NCBI GenBank assembly: GCA_902363555.1
Contig: CABJAM010000002.1
Span: 372,001-436,000 of the forward strand
Source: Lachnospiraceae bacterium
GTDB taxonomy: Bacteria; Bacillota; Clostridia; Lachnospirales; Lachnospiraceae
Direction: 5' to 3'
DNA length: 64,000 bases
The notes below the pieces were generated by a model that was given only the letters and a program-made list of their open reading frames with translations, did no database searches and had not been told where the DNA came from. Position numbers and translations under genes: made by a program. Below are positions 8,344 through 17,764 of the stretch, piece after piece. Each line of letters starts with the position of its first letter. Position 1 is the first letter of the stretch.

Positions 8344-9528
8344 ATGGAAATTGTAAGCACAGCCCCAAAAGAAACGATCTGGAATAAAAATTATGTACTA
8401 TGTATGCTTGTTTCCGCATCTTCGGCCTTCGCCCAGTCAATGTTCAACCCGGCAATGCCCGTGTATGGAAGCACCATTGGTCTGAGCGCGGATGTCATCG
8501 GACTGATCACATGTATTGCCACATTTATATGTATGTTTGGACGGGGTATCTCCGGAAAATATTCAGATATAATGAGTAAGAAGAAACTGGTGTACATCGG
8601 ACTGATCTTTTCGCTGTGCGGATATGGTTTATTCTTTTTTGTCAATTCGTTCCCGGTCTTTTTTATTGCCCGGGTACTCCAGACTGTCGGCTTCGGCATG
8701 CAGACCACGGTTTTAAGTGCGTTGGCCATCACTGTCGTTCCTTCATCGCGAATTTCCAGCGCCATCGCGATTTTCAGCGTAGCCTCATCCCTGGCACAAT
8801 GCTTTGCTCCAAATATTGGCACCAATCTTGCATACACCGGAAGCTATTCGATATTATTTACCTCTGCATTTTTGCTGCTTTTATTATCAGCAATTCTCAT
8901 CTTCTGTATAAACGAAGGAGAAATACAAACCATCCAAAGAGTTAAGTCTGGCAGAAAAAAATTCAGCCTGCAGAATATTATCTGCTTTCCGGCCATCCCT
9001 GCCGCTATTTTGCTGCTTTTTAACGGTCTTATACATACATGCATTACCAGTTATCTTTCCCTTTATGGGATTGAAAAAAATCTTCCTAATGTGGGTATAT
9101 TTTTCACCATCAATGCCATTGCGATGATCGCCATCCGCCCTGTCGTGGGAAAAATATGCGACAGCAAGCCGCTGGCCCTGATCATCATTCCCGGGTATCT
9201 GGCAGAAATGGCTACGGGGATCATTCTGGCCACATCCTCCCAGATGATTTTTGTTTATCTCGCAGCGATCTTTTATGGATTGGGCTTTGGGTCAGTCATG
9301 GCTGCGATCCAGATTATGGCGGTCCGTTCTGTAGGCCCTTCCCGCCGCGGTGAAGCAAACGGTACCTACTATGTAGGCGGGGATATCGGTCTGGCCATAG
9401 GCGCTTATATTGCCGGAGCCATTATCAACATTTCCGGTACTTCCATGATGTACTGGTTCATGGCCTCCATGGCCGCATTATCACTGGTTTTCTATTTCGG
9501 ATACTGCGCTAAGAAAAAGGAGCGCTGA
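8344..9528 (+). CDS. Major facilitator superfamily transporter
   Basis: 394-residue integral membrane protein with about twelve hydrophobic segments. It carries the MFS loop 2-3 signature as FGRGISGKYSDIMSKKKL (residues about 60-78) and a related loop in the second half (IRPVVGKICDSKPL). Start ATG follows GGGAGGA. MFS proteins of this type are drug or metabolite proton antiporters; the substrate is unknown. The convergent AraC-type regulator downstream could control it, but no direct evidence is visible. Confidence 0.9.
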   Translation: MEIVSTAPKETIWNKNYVLCMLVSASSAFAQSMFNPAMPVYGSTIGLSADVIGLITCIATFICMFGRGISGKYSDIMSKKKLVYIGLIFSLCGYGLFFFVNSFPVFFIARVLQTVGFGMQTTVLSALAITVVPSSRISSAIAIFSVASSLAQCFAPNIGTNLAYTGSYSILFTSAFLLLLLSAILIFCINEGEIQTIQRVKSGRKKFSLQNIICFPAIPAAILLLFNGLIHTCITSYLSLYGIEKNLPNVGIFFTINAIAMIAIRPVVGKICDSKPLALIIIPGYLAEMATGIILATSSQMIFVYLAAIFYGLGFGSVMAAIQIMAVRSVGPSRRGEANGTYYVGGDIGLAIGAYIAGAIINISGTSMMYWFMASMAALSLVFYFGYCAKKKER

Positions 9529-9534
9529 CGTGAC

Positions 9535-9570
9535 GGCGCATAAGGAACTCGAACGGGCTCCTTATGCGCC
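9535..9570. terminator. Hairpin between convergent MFS and AraC genes
   Basis: Twelve-bp perfect stem (GGCGCATAAGGA and TCCTTATGCGCC) with a 12-base loop, right after the transporter stop codon. No long T-run on either strand, so it may act as a weak bidirectional terminator or RNA-stabilising end. Confidence 0.6.
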
Positions 9571-9638
9571 TCCAATGTGTAGTGCCTGTTATAAATCAGA
9601 GTCCGATCCCGCACACATGTGTATCCAATCAACCATGA

Positions 9639-10478
9639 TCAGGACGCCTCCAACCCCCTGCGAAATTGCGTAGGCGTCATCCCGCACTCACTTTTAAACA
9701 ATTTATTAAAGGTCTTAATATCTTTAAATCCGGACTGGTAACTGACCTCCGTCACTGAAATCTTTTCATTTCTCAGCAGCCACCGCGCCTTATCGATCCG
9801 GAGCCGCTTAATATATTCCTGAAAGGTTACGCCCATGTGCTGCCGGAAATACCTGGATAAATATGACGGATTAAATCCAGCCACCGCGGCGCAGTCCTCC
9901 AGCGAAATATGGTCACAGTAATGCAGCGCCACATATTCCAGTATATTTTTAAGCGTGGCCACCTGTTTATTGGGATGCTTTCGCTCACACCGGGGCATTT
10001 CCCGGATGGCCAGCAGCACCAGTGCATTCAGCAGCGTTTTTATGGCGAGCTGCCACCCTTCATCCTGCTTCTCATACTCCTGATACATATTCTCAACCAG
10101 TTCAAACACTCTATGAGCGGTGTCTTCCGGCCAATGCCCGCTGTACAGATCAATACCCTCAAGTATGTTCTGAACATCGATGCGCTCGTCCTCCTGCTTC
10201 GTCCACGCCCCCATAACCTTCAGATCTGTCAATGCGGCCAGACGCAGGCTATCCCCGTCCGCCCGCTCAATACTGTGGCTGGCAAATGGCGGAACGATCC
10301 ACACATCACCGGGATTAAGTACAATATCTTCTCCCTCACACCTGACGGCCACCTGCCCCCGGCGGACAGCGATCAGCTCCATTTCCTGATGACAATGGGT
10401 CATAAATGGCTGTCCGCCGTCCATTTCCGCGGCAATAAACGGGAACTGGCCGTCATGGCTGCGGTTCTCATAAATCAT
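9639..10478 (-). CDS. AraC family transcriptional regulator with cupin sensor domain
   Basis: 279 residues. The N-terminal cupin-type domain has the His-rich THCHQEMELIAVRRG strand and NPGDVWIVPP turn. The C-terminal double helix-turn-helix contains ISLEDCAAVAGFNPSYLSRYFR and SVTEVSYQSGFKDIKTFNKLFK, ending in the family PTQFRR. Such regulators bind a sugar or sugar acid with the cupin and activate a nearby operon. Neighbouring candidates are the MFS transporter (convergent) or the gene itself. Confidence 0.9.
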   Translation of the reverse strand: MIYENRSHDGQFPFIAAEMDGGQPFMTHCHQEMELIAVRRGQVAVRCEGEDIVLNPGDVWIVPPFASHSIERADGDSLRLAALTDLKVMGAWTKQEDERIDVQNILEGIDLYSGHWPEDTAHRVFELVENMYQEYEKQDEGWQLAIKTLLNALVLLAIREMPRCERKHPNKQVATLKNILEYVALHYCDHISLEDCAAVAGFNPSYLSRYFRQHMGVTFQEYIKRLRIDKARWLLRNEKISVTEVSYQSGFKDIKTFNKLFKSECGMTPTQFRRGLEAS

Positions 10479-10596
10479 CGGTATATCTCCTTTAACTGCT
10501 TATTTAAAAACCATTCCAGTACTGGTATCGATGAGCATTCCCACCCGTTCCCCACAACCTAAAGCTGTAAATCGCACTCAGATCTGTAATGGATGA

Positions 10597-10613
10597 ATAT
10601 ATACTAAGTATAT
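10597..10613. promoter_or_regulatory. Palindrome upstream of the AraC-type gene
   Basis: TATATACTAAGTATATA is a 17-bp inverted repeat located about 120 bp upstream of the regulator start. It could be an operator or simply an AT-rich promoter region. Confidence 0.3.
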
Positions 10614-10679
10614 ACCTTAAATGACACCGCGCCAATAAAAACTTTTGCCACCTCCAATAATCAATATGTATTTAGAGCT

Positions 10680-11804
10680 CTATGGATAAAACGGATTAGC
10701 CGTCGCCATCCGTGCCTGGACCTCATCATCTGTGTAGAAAAAATCATAACCGCCATCAATCAGCGTACATGCATAAATCACCAGACTTCCTGACTGAAGT
10801 TCTTCAATATTCTCCGCATAAAATTGTGCGCTGTCCACATTACTCAAGAAATTGCCGTTCTCAAACGTATAGCCCTGAGGACCATCCTTGTAACCGCGGG
10901 CACCATTAATGGTCCAATTCTGATATTTATTATACATCTGTGCACTAACTGAAATAGGGAACAGCAGGGTCGAATCGTAAACCCCAAAATTCATAAACTT
11001 ATTCAGCTCCTCTAAACGAGCGGCGTCCTTTTCTATAGCCAATCGATGCGATTCATTAAGTATATCATTCCAACCAAAAGAGCTTAATTTCCCCCCATGT
11101 ATGGAAATCGAATAAATATCCAGAGTCACGGCGTCTATCTTCAGGTTATAAGCAATATCCAGAGCTTCACTTTCCAGTGTATAATCCCACATATAAAAAT
11201 TATTAACATCAAAAATGCGATCCGAATATTTATATAAAACAGCCGTGCCCTTATCAAACAAAGCAGCGTAATCCATATTCATGTCCGAAGGAAATCCACC
11301 GTCCTCCATCCCCGCCCTGGATTCCGGAACCTCACCATTAGTACGTACACCATTCTCCTCATCATATTCCAGCTCGCGGTTATCATTTTCAAACAGATTA
11401 TATGTATTATAGCCCTGAGCAATCACAATCTCTTCCCCCATAAGATCGTACCACACATTTCCCCTTTCGGGCACCCAAGCGACCTGCTGCATCAGCAGCG
11501 CAGGAATACTGACACAAATTCTGCGTAAATCCCTTTCAGACAAAAGCCGCCCGTCCTCAGGCACCACTTCCCTCTCACTTTTCCATTTCCCGGAAAGCAT
11601 CATCAGTCGCCGCTGAAAATTAAAACCCTGGCTGCCGGCATCGGAGACATCATCGGCATAGTATTCATTGGCGCCATGCTGAACATTTCCTGTATCACTG
11701 CTCTTTTCCATGGCCAGTAAAAATTCCGGTGCAAAAAGGCAGAGTATGACAATGGCCGCGATCAGCAGCGTATTAAGTATTAAATAACGATATCTGTGAA
11801 GCAT
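10680..11804 (-). CDS. Exported or membrane-anchored protein, paralogue 2 of a two-component operon
   Basis: 374 residues, family not recognised. It has one N-terminal hydrophobic segment (about residues 8-28) ending in APEFLLAME, then a long extracytoplasmic part. Its first 75 residues align with the neighbour at 11843-12871: both share PEFLL, NxYYAxDVS and FNFQxRLMMLSGxW. The start MLHRYR is chosen because the paralogue starts MLHRHR at the same spacing from GGAGGTGAG. It is the last gene of the operon regulator-kinase-paralogue 1-paralogue 2. A role in modulating the kinase from outside the membrane, as YycH/YycI do, is a hypothesis from position only. Confidence 0.8.
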   Translation of the reverse strand: MLHRYRYLILNTLLIAAIVILCLFAPEFLLAMEKSSDTGNVQHGANEYYADDVSDAGSQGFNFQRRLMMLSGKWKSEREVVPEDGRLLSERDLRRICVSIPALLMQQVAWVPERGNVWYDLMGEEIVIAQGYNTYNLFENDNRELEYDEENGVRTNGEVPESRAGMEDGGFPSDMNMDYAALFDKGTAVLYKYSDRIFDVNNFYMWDYTLESEALDIAYNLKIDAVTLDIYSISIHGGKLSSFGWNDILNESHRLAIEKDAARLEELNKFMNFGVYDSTLLFPISVSAQMYNKYQNWTINGARGYKDGPQGYTFENGNFLSNVDSAQFYAENIEELQSGSLVIYACTLIDGGYDFFYTDDEVQARMATANPFYP

Positions 11805-11842
11805 TCTCATCTCACCTCCAAATGTGACCGGTACGCCGGATT

Positions 11843-12871
11843 TTATGGCGCATCACTGGAAAAACAAAATCCAAAACCGGACGGGGAATAAGTCATATAC
11901 GCATAAACCTTCTGACCATCAGCCGCCAAAGTACAAATACTATCGTTCACATAATCCACCTCAGGTACGCCGCCGCTCATAAGAAAATTGCCATTAAAAA
12001 ACGTATACCCCGGCTCCCCTTCCACGATATGCTCCTGAGATTTTTCCATTAATTCACTATGTATCGTATAGATTCTCGCCCCGGCCGAAAACATCAACAT
12101 CACTGTTTTGGGCTCCCCAAAAGCTATACCTGTATAGTCATATAACTCATCCTCAACGCTCCATCCATTCACGTTATAATCCCAATTAAGAGCATCCCCA
12201 AGGGTTTGCTCCCACGATATGAGGTCTTTAATATAATCGCACTGAAATTTCATAGAGTAAAAGTCCATCGTTACAGCGTCCACCATCATATTCAATTGAA
12301 TCCCAAGAAAAATATTATCGAAAGAATATTCCCATACATAAAAAGAATATTTGTTTAAAATACTATCTGTATATTTATACAGCGTTGCCTGCCCTTCCGT
12401 CATTAGCTTCTCAAAGCCAATAGATACCAACATGCTAAGCATATCGCTCGTCTGTATATTCTCCGGAAATTCTATATTTTCTTCCTCGGCCTTCCCGATG
12501 ATACTGTCGGATATCGCTGTTTTTTGCTCCTCCTGTAATCCTCTTTCTACTTCACTGAACAGCGTTGATATCACATACTCACAGGTGAACATAAAGTCCT
12601 CCCGGCTGAGCATCCCAGCCACCGGATCAGCCTCCACCTTCTCGCACCGCCACTGCCCTGAAAGCATCATCAACCGCTTCTGAAAATTAAAATCAAGGGC
12701 GCTCTCCCCGGAAACATCATTGGCATAATACTGATTATGGCCCTGCTGTACTTTGCCGAAGTCGGACCTTTCCTCGGCAGATAGTAAAAACTCCGGCACA
12801 AACAGGCAGACAGCCACGATCAGCCCCGTAAGGCAGATTCCCATTACTAAAAATCTATGCCTGTGAAGCAT
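11843..12871 (-). CDS. Exported or membrane-anchored protein, paralogue 1 of a two-component operon
   Basis: 342 residues, family not recognised. N-terminal membrane anchor (about residues 8-26) followed by VPEFLLSAEE and the shared block FNFQKRLMMLSGQW. The rest is soluble and acidic, with no catalytic motif seen. The ATG lies inside the end of the sensor kinase gene (17-bp overlap) with GGGAGGTGAG in front, so translation is probably coupled to the kinase. Coupling supports a physical or functional link with the sensor. Confidence 0.82.
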   Translation of the reverse strand: MLHRHRFLVMGICLTGLIVAVCLFVPEFLLSAEERSDFGKVQQGHNQYYANDVSGESALDFNFQKRLMMLSGQWRCEKVEADPVAGMLSREDFMFTCEYVISTLFSEVERGLQEEQKTAISDSIIGKAEEENIEFPENIQTSDMLSMLVSIGFEKLMTEGQATLYKYTDSILNKYSFYVWEYSFDNIFLGIQLNMMVDAVTMDFYSMKFQCDYIKDLISWEQTLGDALNWDYNVNGWSVEDELYDYTGIAFGEPKTVMLMFSAGARIYTIHSELMEKSQEHIVEGEPGYTFFNGNFLMSGGVPEVDYVNDSICTLAADGQKVYAYMTYSPSGFGFCFSSDAP

Positions 12872-14270
12872 CGCCGCTCACCTCCCGGAAGTAAACCTGC
12901 ATACACGTACCCACATTGACCTCGCTGACGATCTTCAGCTTTCCGCCGTGCAGCTCCACGATTTTCGATGCCAGCGCCAGCCCCAGGCCGGCGCCGCCGG
13001 ACTTACGGGAACGGGATTTATCCACCATATAAAAGGCCTCCGTGATCCGGTCAACCTCCTCCTTTGGGATACCAATGCCCCGGTCCTCCACCTCCAGAAG
13101 GACTACGCCGGATTTATGCCGCGCCCGGAAAATAATATTGTTTCCCCGATCCGCAGACGCCTTGGCCGCATTATCGATCATATTGATAAATACCGTTTTA
13201 AGCAGATCCCTGTCGCCCAAAATCCACGTATCGCAGGTCCGGACCACCAGCGTCACGCCGCGCTTGGCCGCCAGCGGAGCCGCGCTTTGCTCCACAGATT
13301 CCATCAGATCCGGCAAAAAGATACGTTTTTTATCAATCTCGGTCCGGTCCAGCAATATCAGGTCAAACAGCTTCATGGACATGGCTTCCAGACGCTTGCC
13401 CTCACTGAAAATATAGTCCGCCGCAATCTGCATATTTTCCTCACTCATGCGCTTGCTGCGCAGCATATCCGAATAACCGATCACCGCCGTCAGAGGCGTT
13501 TTGATCTCATGGGTAAAGTTGGCCACAAAATCCTCCCGGCGCCGGTTTTCCTCCTGGAGCTCGGCCACATGCTGCTCCACAGAATCTGCCATCTTATTAA
13601 AATAATGGGAAAGCTCTCCGATTTCATCTCGCGAATTGACCCTGGAGCGGATCCCGTAATTTCCGTCCGCCATTTTCCGGGTTACCCGGGTCAGCGTTTT
13701 AATGGAACGGGTCAGATAAAGTGAAAGAAAATACATGATAACGCTGCACACGAGCACCGCCACGATCATAATGATCCGGTAATATCGCAGCTGCATATCC
13801 ATACTTTCATAAACATCCGAAATATCCTTTGTATTTATAATAAAAACTCTTGTATTTTCAATTCCTAAAATGCTGGCGCACACAAGCTCATAGCCATCGT
13901 CAGATTCCAGCACCATATAATTTTTCTGCCCGCTCTCAAGCCCCTCAACCATGGGGATATAGGGCGAATCTGCGGCCAGATTTTCCTTCTTGATCAACTG
14001 CACCTCTGTCTGGGTACCCCGAAGCTTATCCTCCACACTTCTGCGAAGCTGATCGATATCCGCCAGAGATTCGTAATCCTCCCGCAAAATCCTGTTGGTG
14101 ATATCCGCCTCTATGGTCGCCCGCAGAAGCTGATTTTCCTCCAGGGCACTATTAAAAGAGCGCTCAATGCTCAGCCGGTAATTATACCGGATGAGCAAAT
14201 AACCGCTCACAGCAAAGGCTATCGCCACAAATATTATATTACAGATCAAAACCTTCTGTCGAAATTTCAT
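12855..14270 (-). CDS. Two-component sensor histidine kinase (HAMP, HisKA, HATPase)
   Basis: 471 residues. Membrane helices at about 7-28 and 165-187 enclose a sensor domain of about 135 residues outside the cell. A HAMP domain follows, then HisKA with NFTHEIKTPLTAVIGYSDML and phospho-acceptor His254. The ATPase has N-box INMIDNAAKA, DRGIGIPKEE and GGAGLGLALA. It starts 13 bp after the response regulator stop and overlaps the next gene. The ligand is unknown; the exported proteins encoded downstream may take part in sensing. Confidence 0.95.
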   Translation of the reverse strand: MKFRQKVLICNIIFVAIAFAVSGYLLIRYNYRLSIERSFNSALEENQLLRATIEADITNRILREDYESLADIDQLRRSVEDKLRGTQTEVQLIKKENLAADSPYIPMVEGLESGQKNYMVLESDDGYELVCASILGIENTRVFIINTKDISDVYESMDMQLRYYRIIMIVAVLVCSVIMYFLSLYLTRSIKTLTRVTRKMADGNYGIRSRVNSRDEIGELSHYFNKMADSVEQHVAELQEENRRREDFVANFTHEIKTPLTAVIGYSDMLRSKRMSEENMQIAADYIFSEGKRLEAMSMKLFDLILLDRTEIDKKRIFLPDLMESVEQSAAPLAAKRGVTLVVRTCDTWILGDRDLLKTVFINMIDNAAKASADRGNNIIFRARHKSGVVLLEVEDRGIGIPKEEVDRITEAFYMVDKSRSRKSGGAGLGLALASKIVELHGGKLKIVSEVNVGTCMQVYFREVSGDASQA

Positions 14271-14283
14271 AGACCCTCCGCGG

Positions 14284-14934
14284 CTACTCCAAACGGTACC
14301 CGATACGGTGTATTGTTTTCAGACACTTATCCCAGCCCAGCTTTTTCCGGATACGCAGCACGTGCAGATCCAGCGTCCGGGTATCGCAGTCATAATCACT
14401 GCCCCAGACCAGCTCGAACAGCCGCTCTCTGGACAAAGTGATGTTACGGTTGCGCACAAACAGCGTCGCCAGGTCGAACTCCTTGGGCGTCAGGTTCACC
14501 TCCACGTCTCCCTTCGTAACGGTCATGCCTGCTGTATCAATGGCCACATCCTCATAGGTAAGCACTCTCTGGCTCTTGTTGTACCGCCGGAGCACTACCT
14601 CCACCCGGGCCAGCAGCTCCAGCACCTCAAATGGCTTGATAATATAATCCTCAGCGCCCAGGTGCAGACCCTTGACCCGGTCACCCAGCGCCGCTTTTGC
14701 GGTAATAAAGATCACCGGAATATTCAGCGGCTTTATGTACTCAAACAGCTCGTAGCCGTTCAGCCCCGGAAGCATAATATCCAGCAAAATCAAATCATAC
14801 ACATTCTTTTCAATAAGGTCCGCCGCTGCCAGCCCGTCATAGGCGCAGGCGCACTCATAACCGGCATCCTCCAGGTTCATTTCAATGAGCTTGGAAATGG
14901 GCAGCTCGTCCTCTACAATTAAAATACGAATCAT
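14284..14934 (-). CDS. OmpR/PhoB family response regulator
   Basis: 216 residues. Receiver domain with acidic pocket (EDE near residue 8), phospho-acceptor Asp in DLILLDIMLPG and the conserved Lys in IIKPF. A C-terminal winged helix has LTPKEFDLATLFVRN and the DNA-recognition segment DTRTLDLHVLRIRKKLG. First gene of the four-gene operon with the sensor kinase and two exported proteins. Its own promoter carries an 11-bp-spaced direct repeat typical of OmpR-type binding, suggesting autoregulation. Confidence 0.95.
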   Translation of the reverse strand: MIRILIVEDELPISKLIEMNLEDAGYECACAYDGLAAADLIEKNVYDLILLDIMLPGLNGYELFEYIKPLNIPVIFITAKAALGDRVKGLHLGAEDYIIKPFEVLELLARVEVVLRRYNKSQRVLTYEDVAIDTAGMTVTKGDVEVNLTPKEFDLATLFVRNRNITLSRERLFELVWGSDYDCDTRTLDLHVLRIRKKLGWDKCLKTIHRIGYRLE

Positions 14935-14954
14935 ACATATCCCTCCTGCCCCTT

Positions 14955-14986
14955 ATTATAGGAAACATATGTTTCTAAAATGTTTC
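14955..14986 (-). promoter_or_regulatory. Promoter and likely OmpR-type autoregulatory site
   Basis: On the minus strand GAAACAT (14986-14980) and GAAACAT (14975-14969) form a direct repeat with an 11-bp period. A TATAAT box lies at 14960-14955 and an inverted ATGTTTC half-site at 14968-14962. Heptamers spaced by four bases are the usual target of OmpR/PhoB dimers. Confidence 0.6.
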
Positions 14987-15067
14987 CTATTGTCTTGTGA
15001 ATCCGCCTCCATCAGAAAATTTCTGTAATGTTTTCAAGCTTACCCCTGATTTTACCCCGATCAAAAT

Positions 15068-15103
15068 GTTACCATTCACGGCCCCAGGGCCGCGAATAGT
15101 AAC
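15068..15103 (-). terminator. Hairpin after the alaX-like gene
   Basis: In minus-strand RNA a 16-bp stem forms (GTTACTATTCGCGGCC with GGCCGTGAATGGTAAC, CTGG loop) with two G-U pairs and no mismatch, followed by a short T stretch. On the plus strand the same positions mismatch, so the minus strand is the likely functional orientation. Confidence 0.65.
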
Positions 15104-15130
15104 ACACTTCGCGATGCACACAAAATGCGG

Positions 15131-16375
15131 TTACTCCGGCAGCACCGTCTCAAGTTTATCCCTGGAAACACCGGCAAAGCCCTGGATCATCTGCGCGCTG
15201 CCGCCGCCCCGGGCCCCCACAGCAGACTTTAAAACGCCCGCAAGCTCCCGCGCATCCCGGCTTTTGCTGCCGATAATATATTTATACCCATCATCATCAC
15301 TGCCGCAAAACACGCCGCAGCAGCCGGAAACTTTCTCAAGGGCGCGGTTCATAGTCCTGCGCATCGCCGCAGCGTCCATCTCCTCCTTGAAAAACCAGAC
15401 ATTTTCCCGTCCGGGTTCAATAGCTTCGATATCTTCCAGGATCATCTGCTCCTGCATTTCATAAATGACCTGCCGCAGCCGGGCATTTTCATCCAACTGA
15501 CGCCTTACGGCCGCATCCACTTTTTCAACCGGCGCCGACAATGATCTGGAAATTTCGGTCACAAGCGCCTGTTTCTGCCGGTAATCCCTGAGCATACGAA
15601 AGCCGCACAAAATACTGACCCGGGTTCCGCCTTTATATTTTTGAGAATCCACCACCTTCAAACCGCCGATTTCTCCGGTCCGTGCCACATGGGGTGCACA
15701 GCAGGCGCAGACATCATAGCCCTCCACAGTAACAAGGCGCACCTGCCCCTCAATGTCGATCTTACTCCGGTATTCCATCGTTGCCAGAGCCTCTTTATCC
15801 GGGTAAGCTACGGTGATCGGCACATTTTTTATAATAGCGTCATTCACCTCCCACTCGATCCGGTCGATATCTGTGGCTGTGAGCGGTCCGGAAAAATCCA
15901 TCGTCACTACCGAGCTCCCCAGATGAAAGCCCACATTATTATAACCAAAATGCCGGTGCACAAGCCCGGAAAATATATGCTCTCCTGAATGCTGCTGCAT
16001 GTTTGAAAACCGTTTCTCCCAGTCAATACAGCCAGCAACGATCTGCCCGGGCTCAGCCAACAGCGTGGTTTTATGCCAGACAGTATCGCCTTTGATCTGC
16101 ACATCCACGACAGGATGCTCGTCCAACCGGCCCGTATCCGGATTCTGTCCGCCGCCCTCCGGAAAAAACGCGGTCTGATCCAGCGCCACCCAGTAATAAG
16201 CAGCGTCGCCATTGTCGGCGGCCTCGGCGCTATCAACGGCGGCCTTAGCATCGTCACAGGTGGCCTCAGCGCCGCCCGCATTTGTCTCTTCTAATATTTC
16301 GGCGGCGGTGCAGGAAAGCACCGTCGCCGTAAATTCTGTTATGTAGCTGTCATTTTCATATAATCGTCTGGTCAT
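15131..16375 (-). CDS. Alanyl-tRNA editing protein, AlaX-L type, with Ala-rich insert
   Basis: Stand-alone editing enzyme that hydrolyses mischarged tRNA-Ala. After an AlaRS-like beta-barrel start (FFPEGGGQNPDTG), the SAD domain carries the zinc motif QQHSGEH and the second ligand pair in CACCAPHVA. A C-terminal DHHA1-like domain follows (GGGSAQMIQGF). Residues about 28-60 are a low-complexity Ala/Asp/Glu stretch between two strands of the N-terminal barrel, absent from usual members. It is 15 bp upstream of no gene and follows the aldo/keto reductase closely, so the two may be cotranscribed. Confidence 0.88.
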   Translation of the reverse strand: MTRRLYENDSYITEFTATVLSCTAAEILEETNAGGAEATCDDAKAAVDSAEAADNGDAAYYWVALDQTAFFPEGGGQNPDTGRLDEHPVVDVQIKGDTVWHKTTLLAEPGQIVAGCIDWEKRFSNMQQHSGEHIFSGLVHRHFGYNNVGFHLGSSVVTMDFSGPLTATDIDRIEWEVNDAIIKNVPITVAYPDKEALATMEYRSKIDIEGQVRLVTVEGYDVCACCAPHVARTGEIGGLKVVDSQKYKGGTRVSILCGFRMLRDYRQKQALVTEISRSLSAPVEKVDAAVRRQLDENARLRQVIYEMQEQMILEDIEAIEPGRENVWFFKEEMDAAAMRRTMNRALEKVSGCCGVFCGSDDDGYKYIIGSKSRDARELAGVLKSAVGARGGGSAQMIQGFAGVSRDKLETVLPE

Positions 16376-16390
16376 AATCCACCTTCGCAG

Positions 16391-17524
16391 TTATTTATTT
16401 TTCAGCCGGGAATAGCATTTACGGATTTCCTCCATCTTATCCGGAATCTGGATCGACTGCGGACAATGGGTCATACATGCGCCGCAGGCCACACAGAAGT
16501 CGGCGCTGTGATCCTTCATATTTTCATAATCCTGCATAAAACCAGGCGCGAACTTTCCGATACGGTATTCATTATATACCCTGAACATTCCCGGGATATC
16601 CACACCAGCCGGACAATCCATGCAATAACGGCAGCCAGTACACGGAACAAGCGTATTTTCCAGAAAAACATTTTTAGCCTTCTCAACAATCGCCTGTTCT
16701 TCCTCTGTCAATGGTTTAAAGTCGGCCATGGTCTTAATGTTATCCTCCACCTGCTCCATCGTACTCATACCACTTAAAACAGTCATCACGTTAGGCAGTG
16801 AAGCGGCAAAACGCAGTGCCCAGGAAGCTACACTGGCCTCGGGATCCGCATCCTTAAATACCTGGGCCGCATCCGGCGACAGATTAGCCAGCGAACCGCC
16901 CCGTACCGGCTCCATGATCACACAGGGTACGCCATGCTCTTTGCAGATTTCATACTGCCGTTTGGCATCCTGACGTTCCCAGTCCAGATAATTCAACTGG
17001 ATCTGTACGAAATCCCAGGAATATTGATTGATGATATATTCCAGATCCTCAGGCACGCCATGGAAAGAAAATCCCAAATGGCGGATCTGGCCTTTTTCCT
17101 TCCGTGCTCCCAGCATCGGACAGACCTGCAGATCCTCATAAACTTTAAATTTCTCACGATTTAATGCATGGCATAAATAAAAATCAAAATATTCCACCTG
17201 ACAGCGTTCCAACTGGGTTTCAAATATTTTATCCACATCCGCCTTTTCATTAATAAACCACCCTGGAAGCTTATCCGCCAGATAAAAGCTCTCTCTTGGA
17301 TATTTTTTCAATGCATGTCCGATAAAAGCCTCGGACTTCTGGTCGTGATAAGGATATGCCGTATCATAATAATTCACACCGTGGGCATACGCATAATCGA
17401 TCATAGCCTCCGCTTTTTCATAATCGATATCCTCTTTATCCGAATACAGCTTGGGCATACGCATAGTTCCAAAGCCTAAAATTGATGGTGACGCCTGAAT
17501 GTTTTCAAAATTTCTCGACAGCAT
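16391..17524 (-). CDS. Aldo/keto reductase with C-terminal 4Fe-4S ferredoxin domain
   Basis: The NADPH-dependent reductase barrel starts LGFGTMRMPKL and carries the tyrosine motif NYYDTAYPYHDQKSE. The C-terminal part has two cysteine clusters, CTGCRYCMDCP and CVACGACMTHCP, typical of the iron-sulfur aldo/keto reductases of anaerobes. The start MLSRNF follows GGAGGAAC; an upstream in-frame ATG (17548) lacks spacing. Substrate unknown. The 15-bp gap to the alaX-like gene suggests one transcript. Confidence 0.9.
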   Translation of the reverse strand: MLSRNFENIQASPSILGFGTMRMPKLYSDKEDIDYEKAEAMIDYAYAHGVNYYDTAYPYHDQKSEAFIGHALKKYPRESFYLADKLPGWFINEKADVDKIFETQLERCQVEYFDFYLCHALNREKFKVYEDLQVCPMLGARKEKGQIRHLGFSFHGVPEDLEYIINQYSWDFVQIQLNYLDWERQDAKRQYEICKEHGVPCVIMEPVRGGSLANLSPDAAQVFKDADPEASVASWALRFAASLPNVMTVLSGMSTMEQVEDNIKTMADFKPLTEEEQAIVEKAKNVFLENTLVPCTGCRYCMDCPAGVDIPGMFRVYNEYRIGKFAPGFMQDYENMKDHSADFCVACGACMTHCPQSIQIPDKMEEIRKCYSRLKNK

Positions 17525-17764
17525 TTTTTGTTCCTCCACTTTCTCCAATAATTATGTCAATCGCAATTCAGCCTCAGCCGTATTTCCTGAATTTTCCAAT
17601 TCAGCGAATATGACGTTACATAGCCGATAATTATATTTTAACATATATCGATGACAGTGCAAGAAGTAAATACCAACATAGTTTCTTTATTTTTTTTCAT
17701 ACTAATAGTGTACATGTAATCTAAAAAAGAATACATGCCAAAAACCAAACAGGAGGTATTTATC

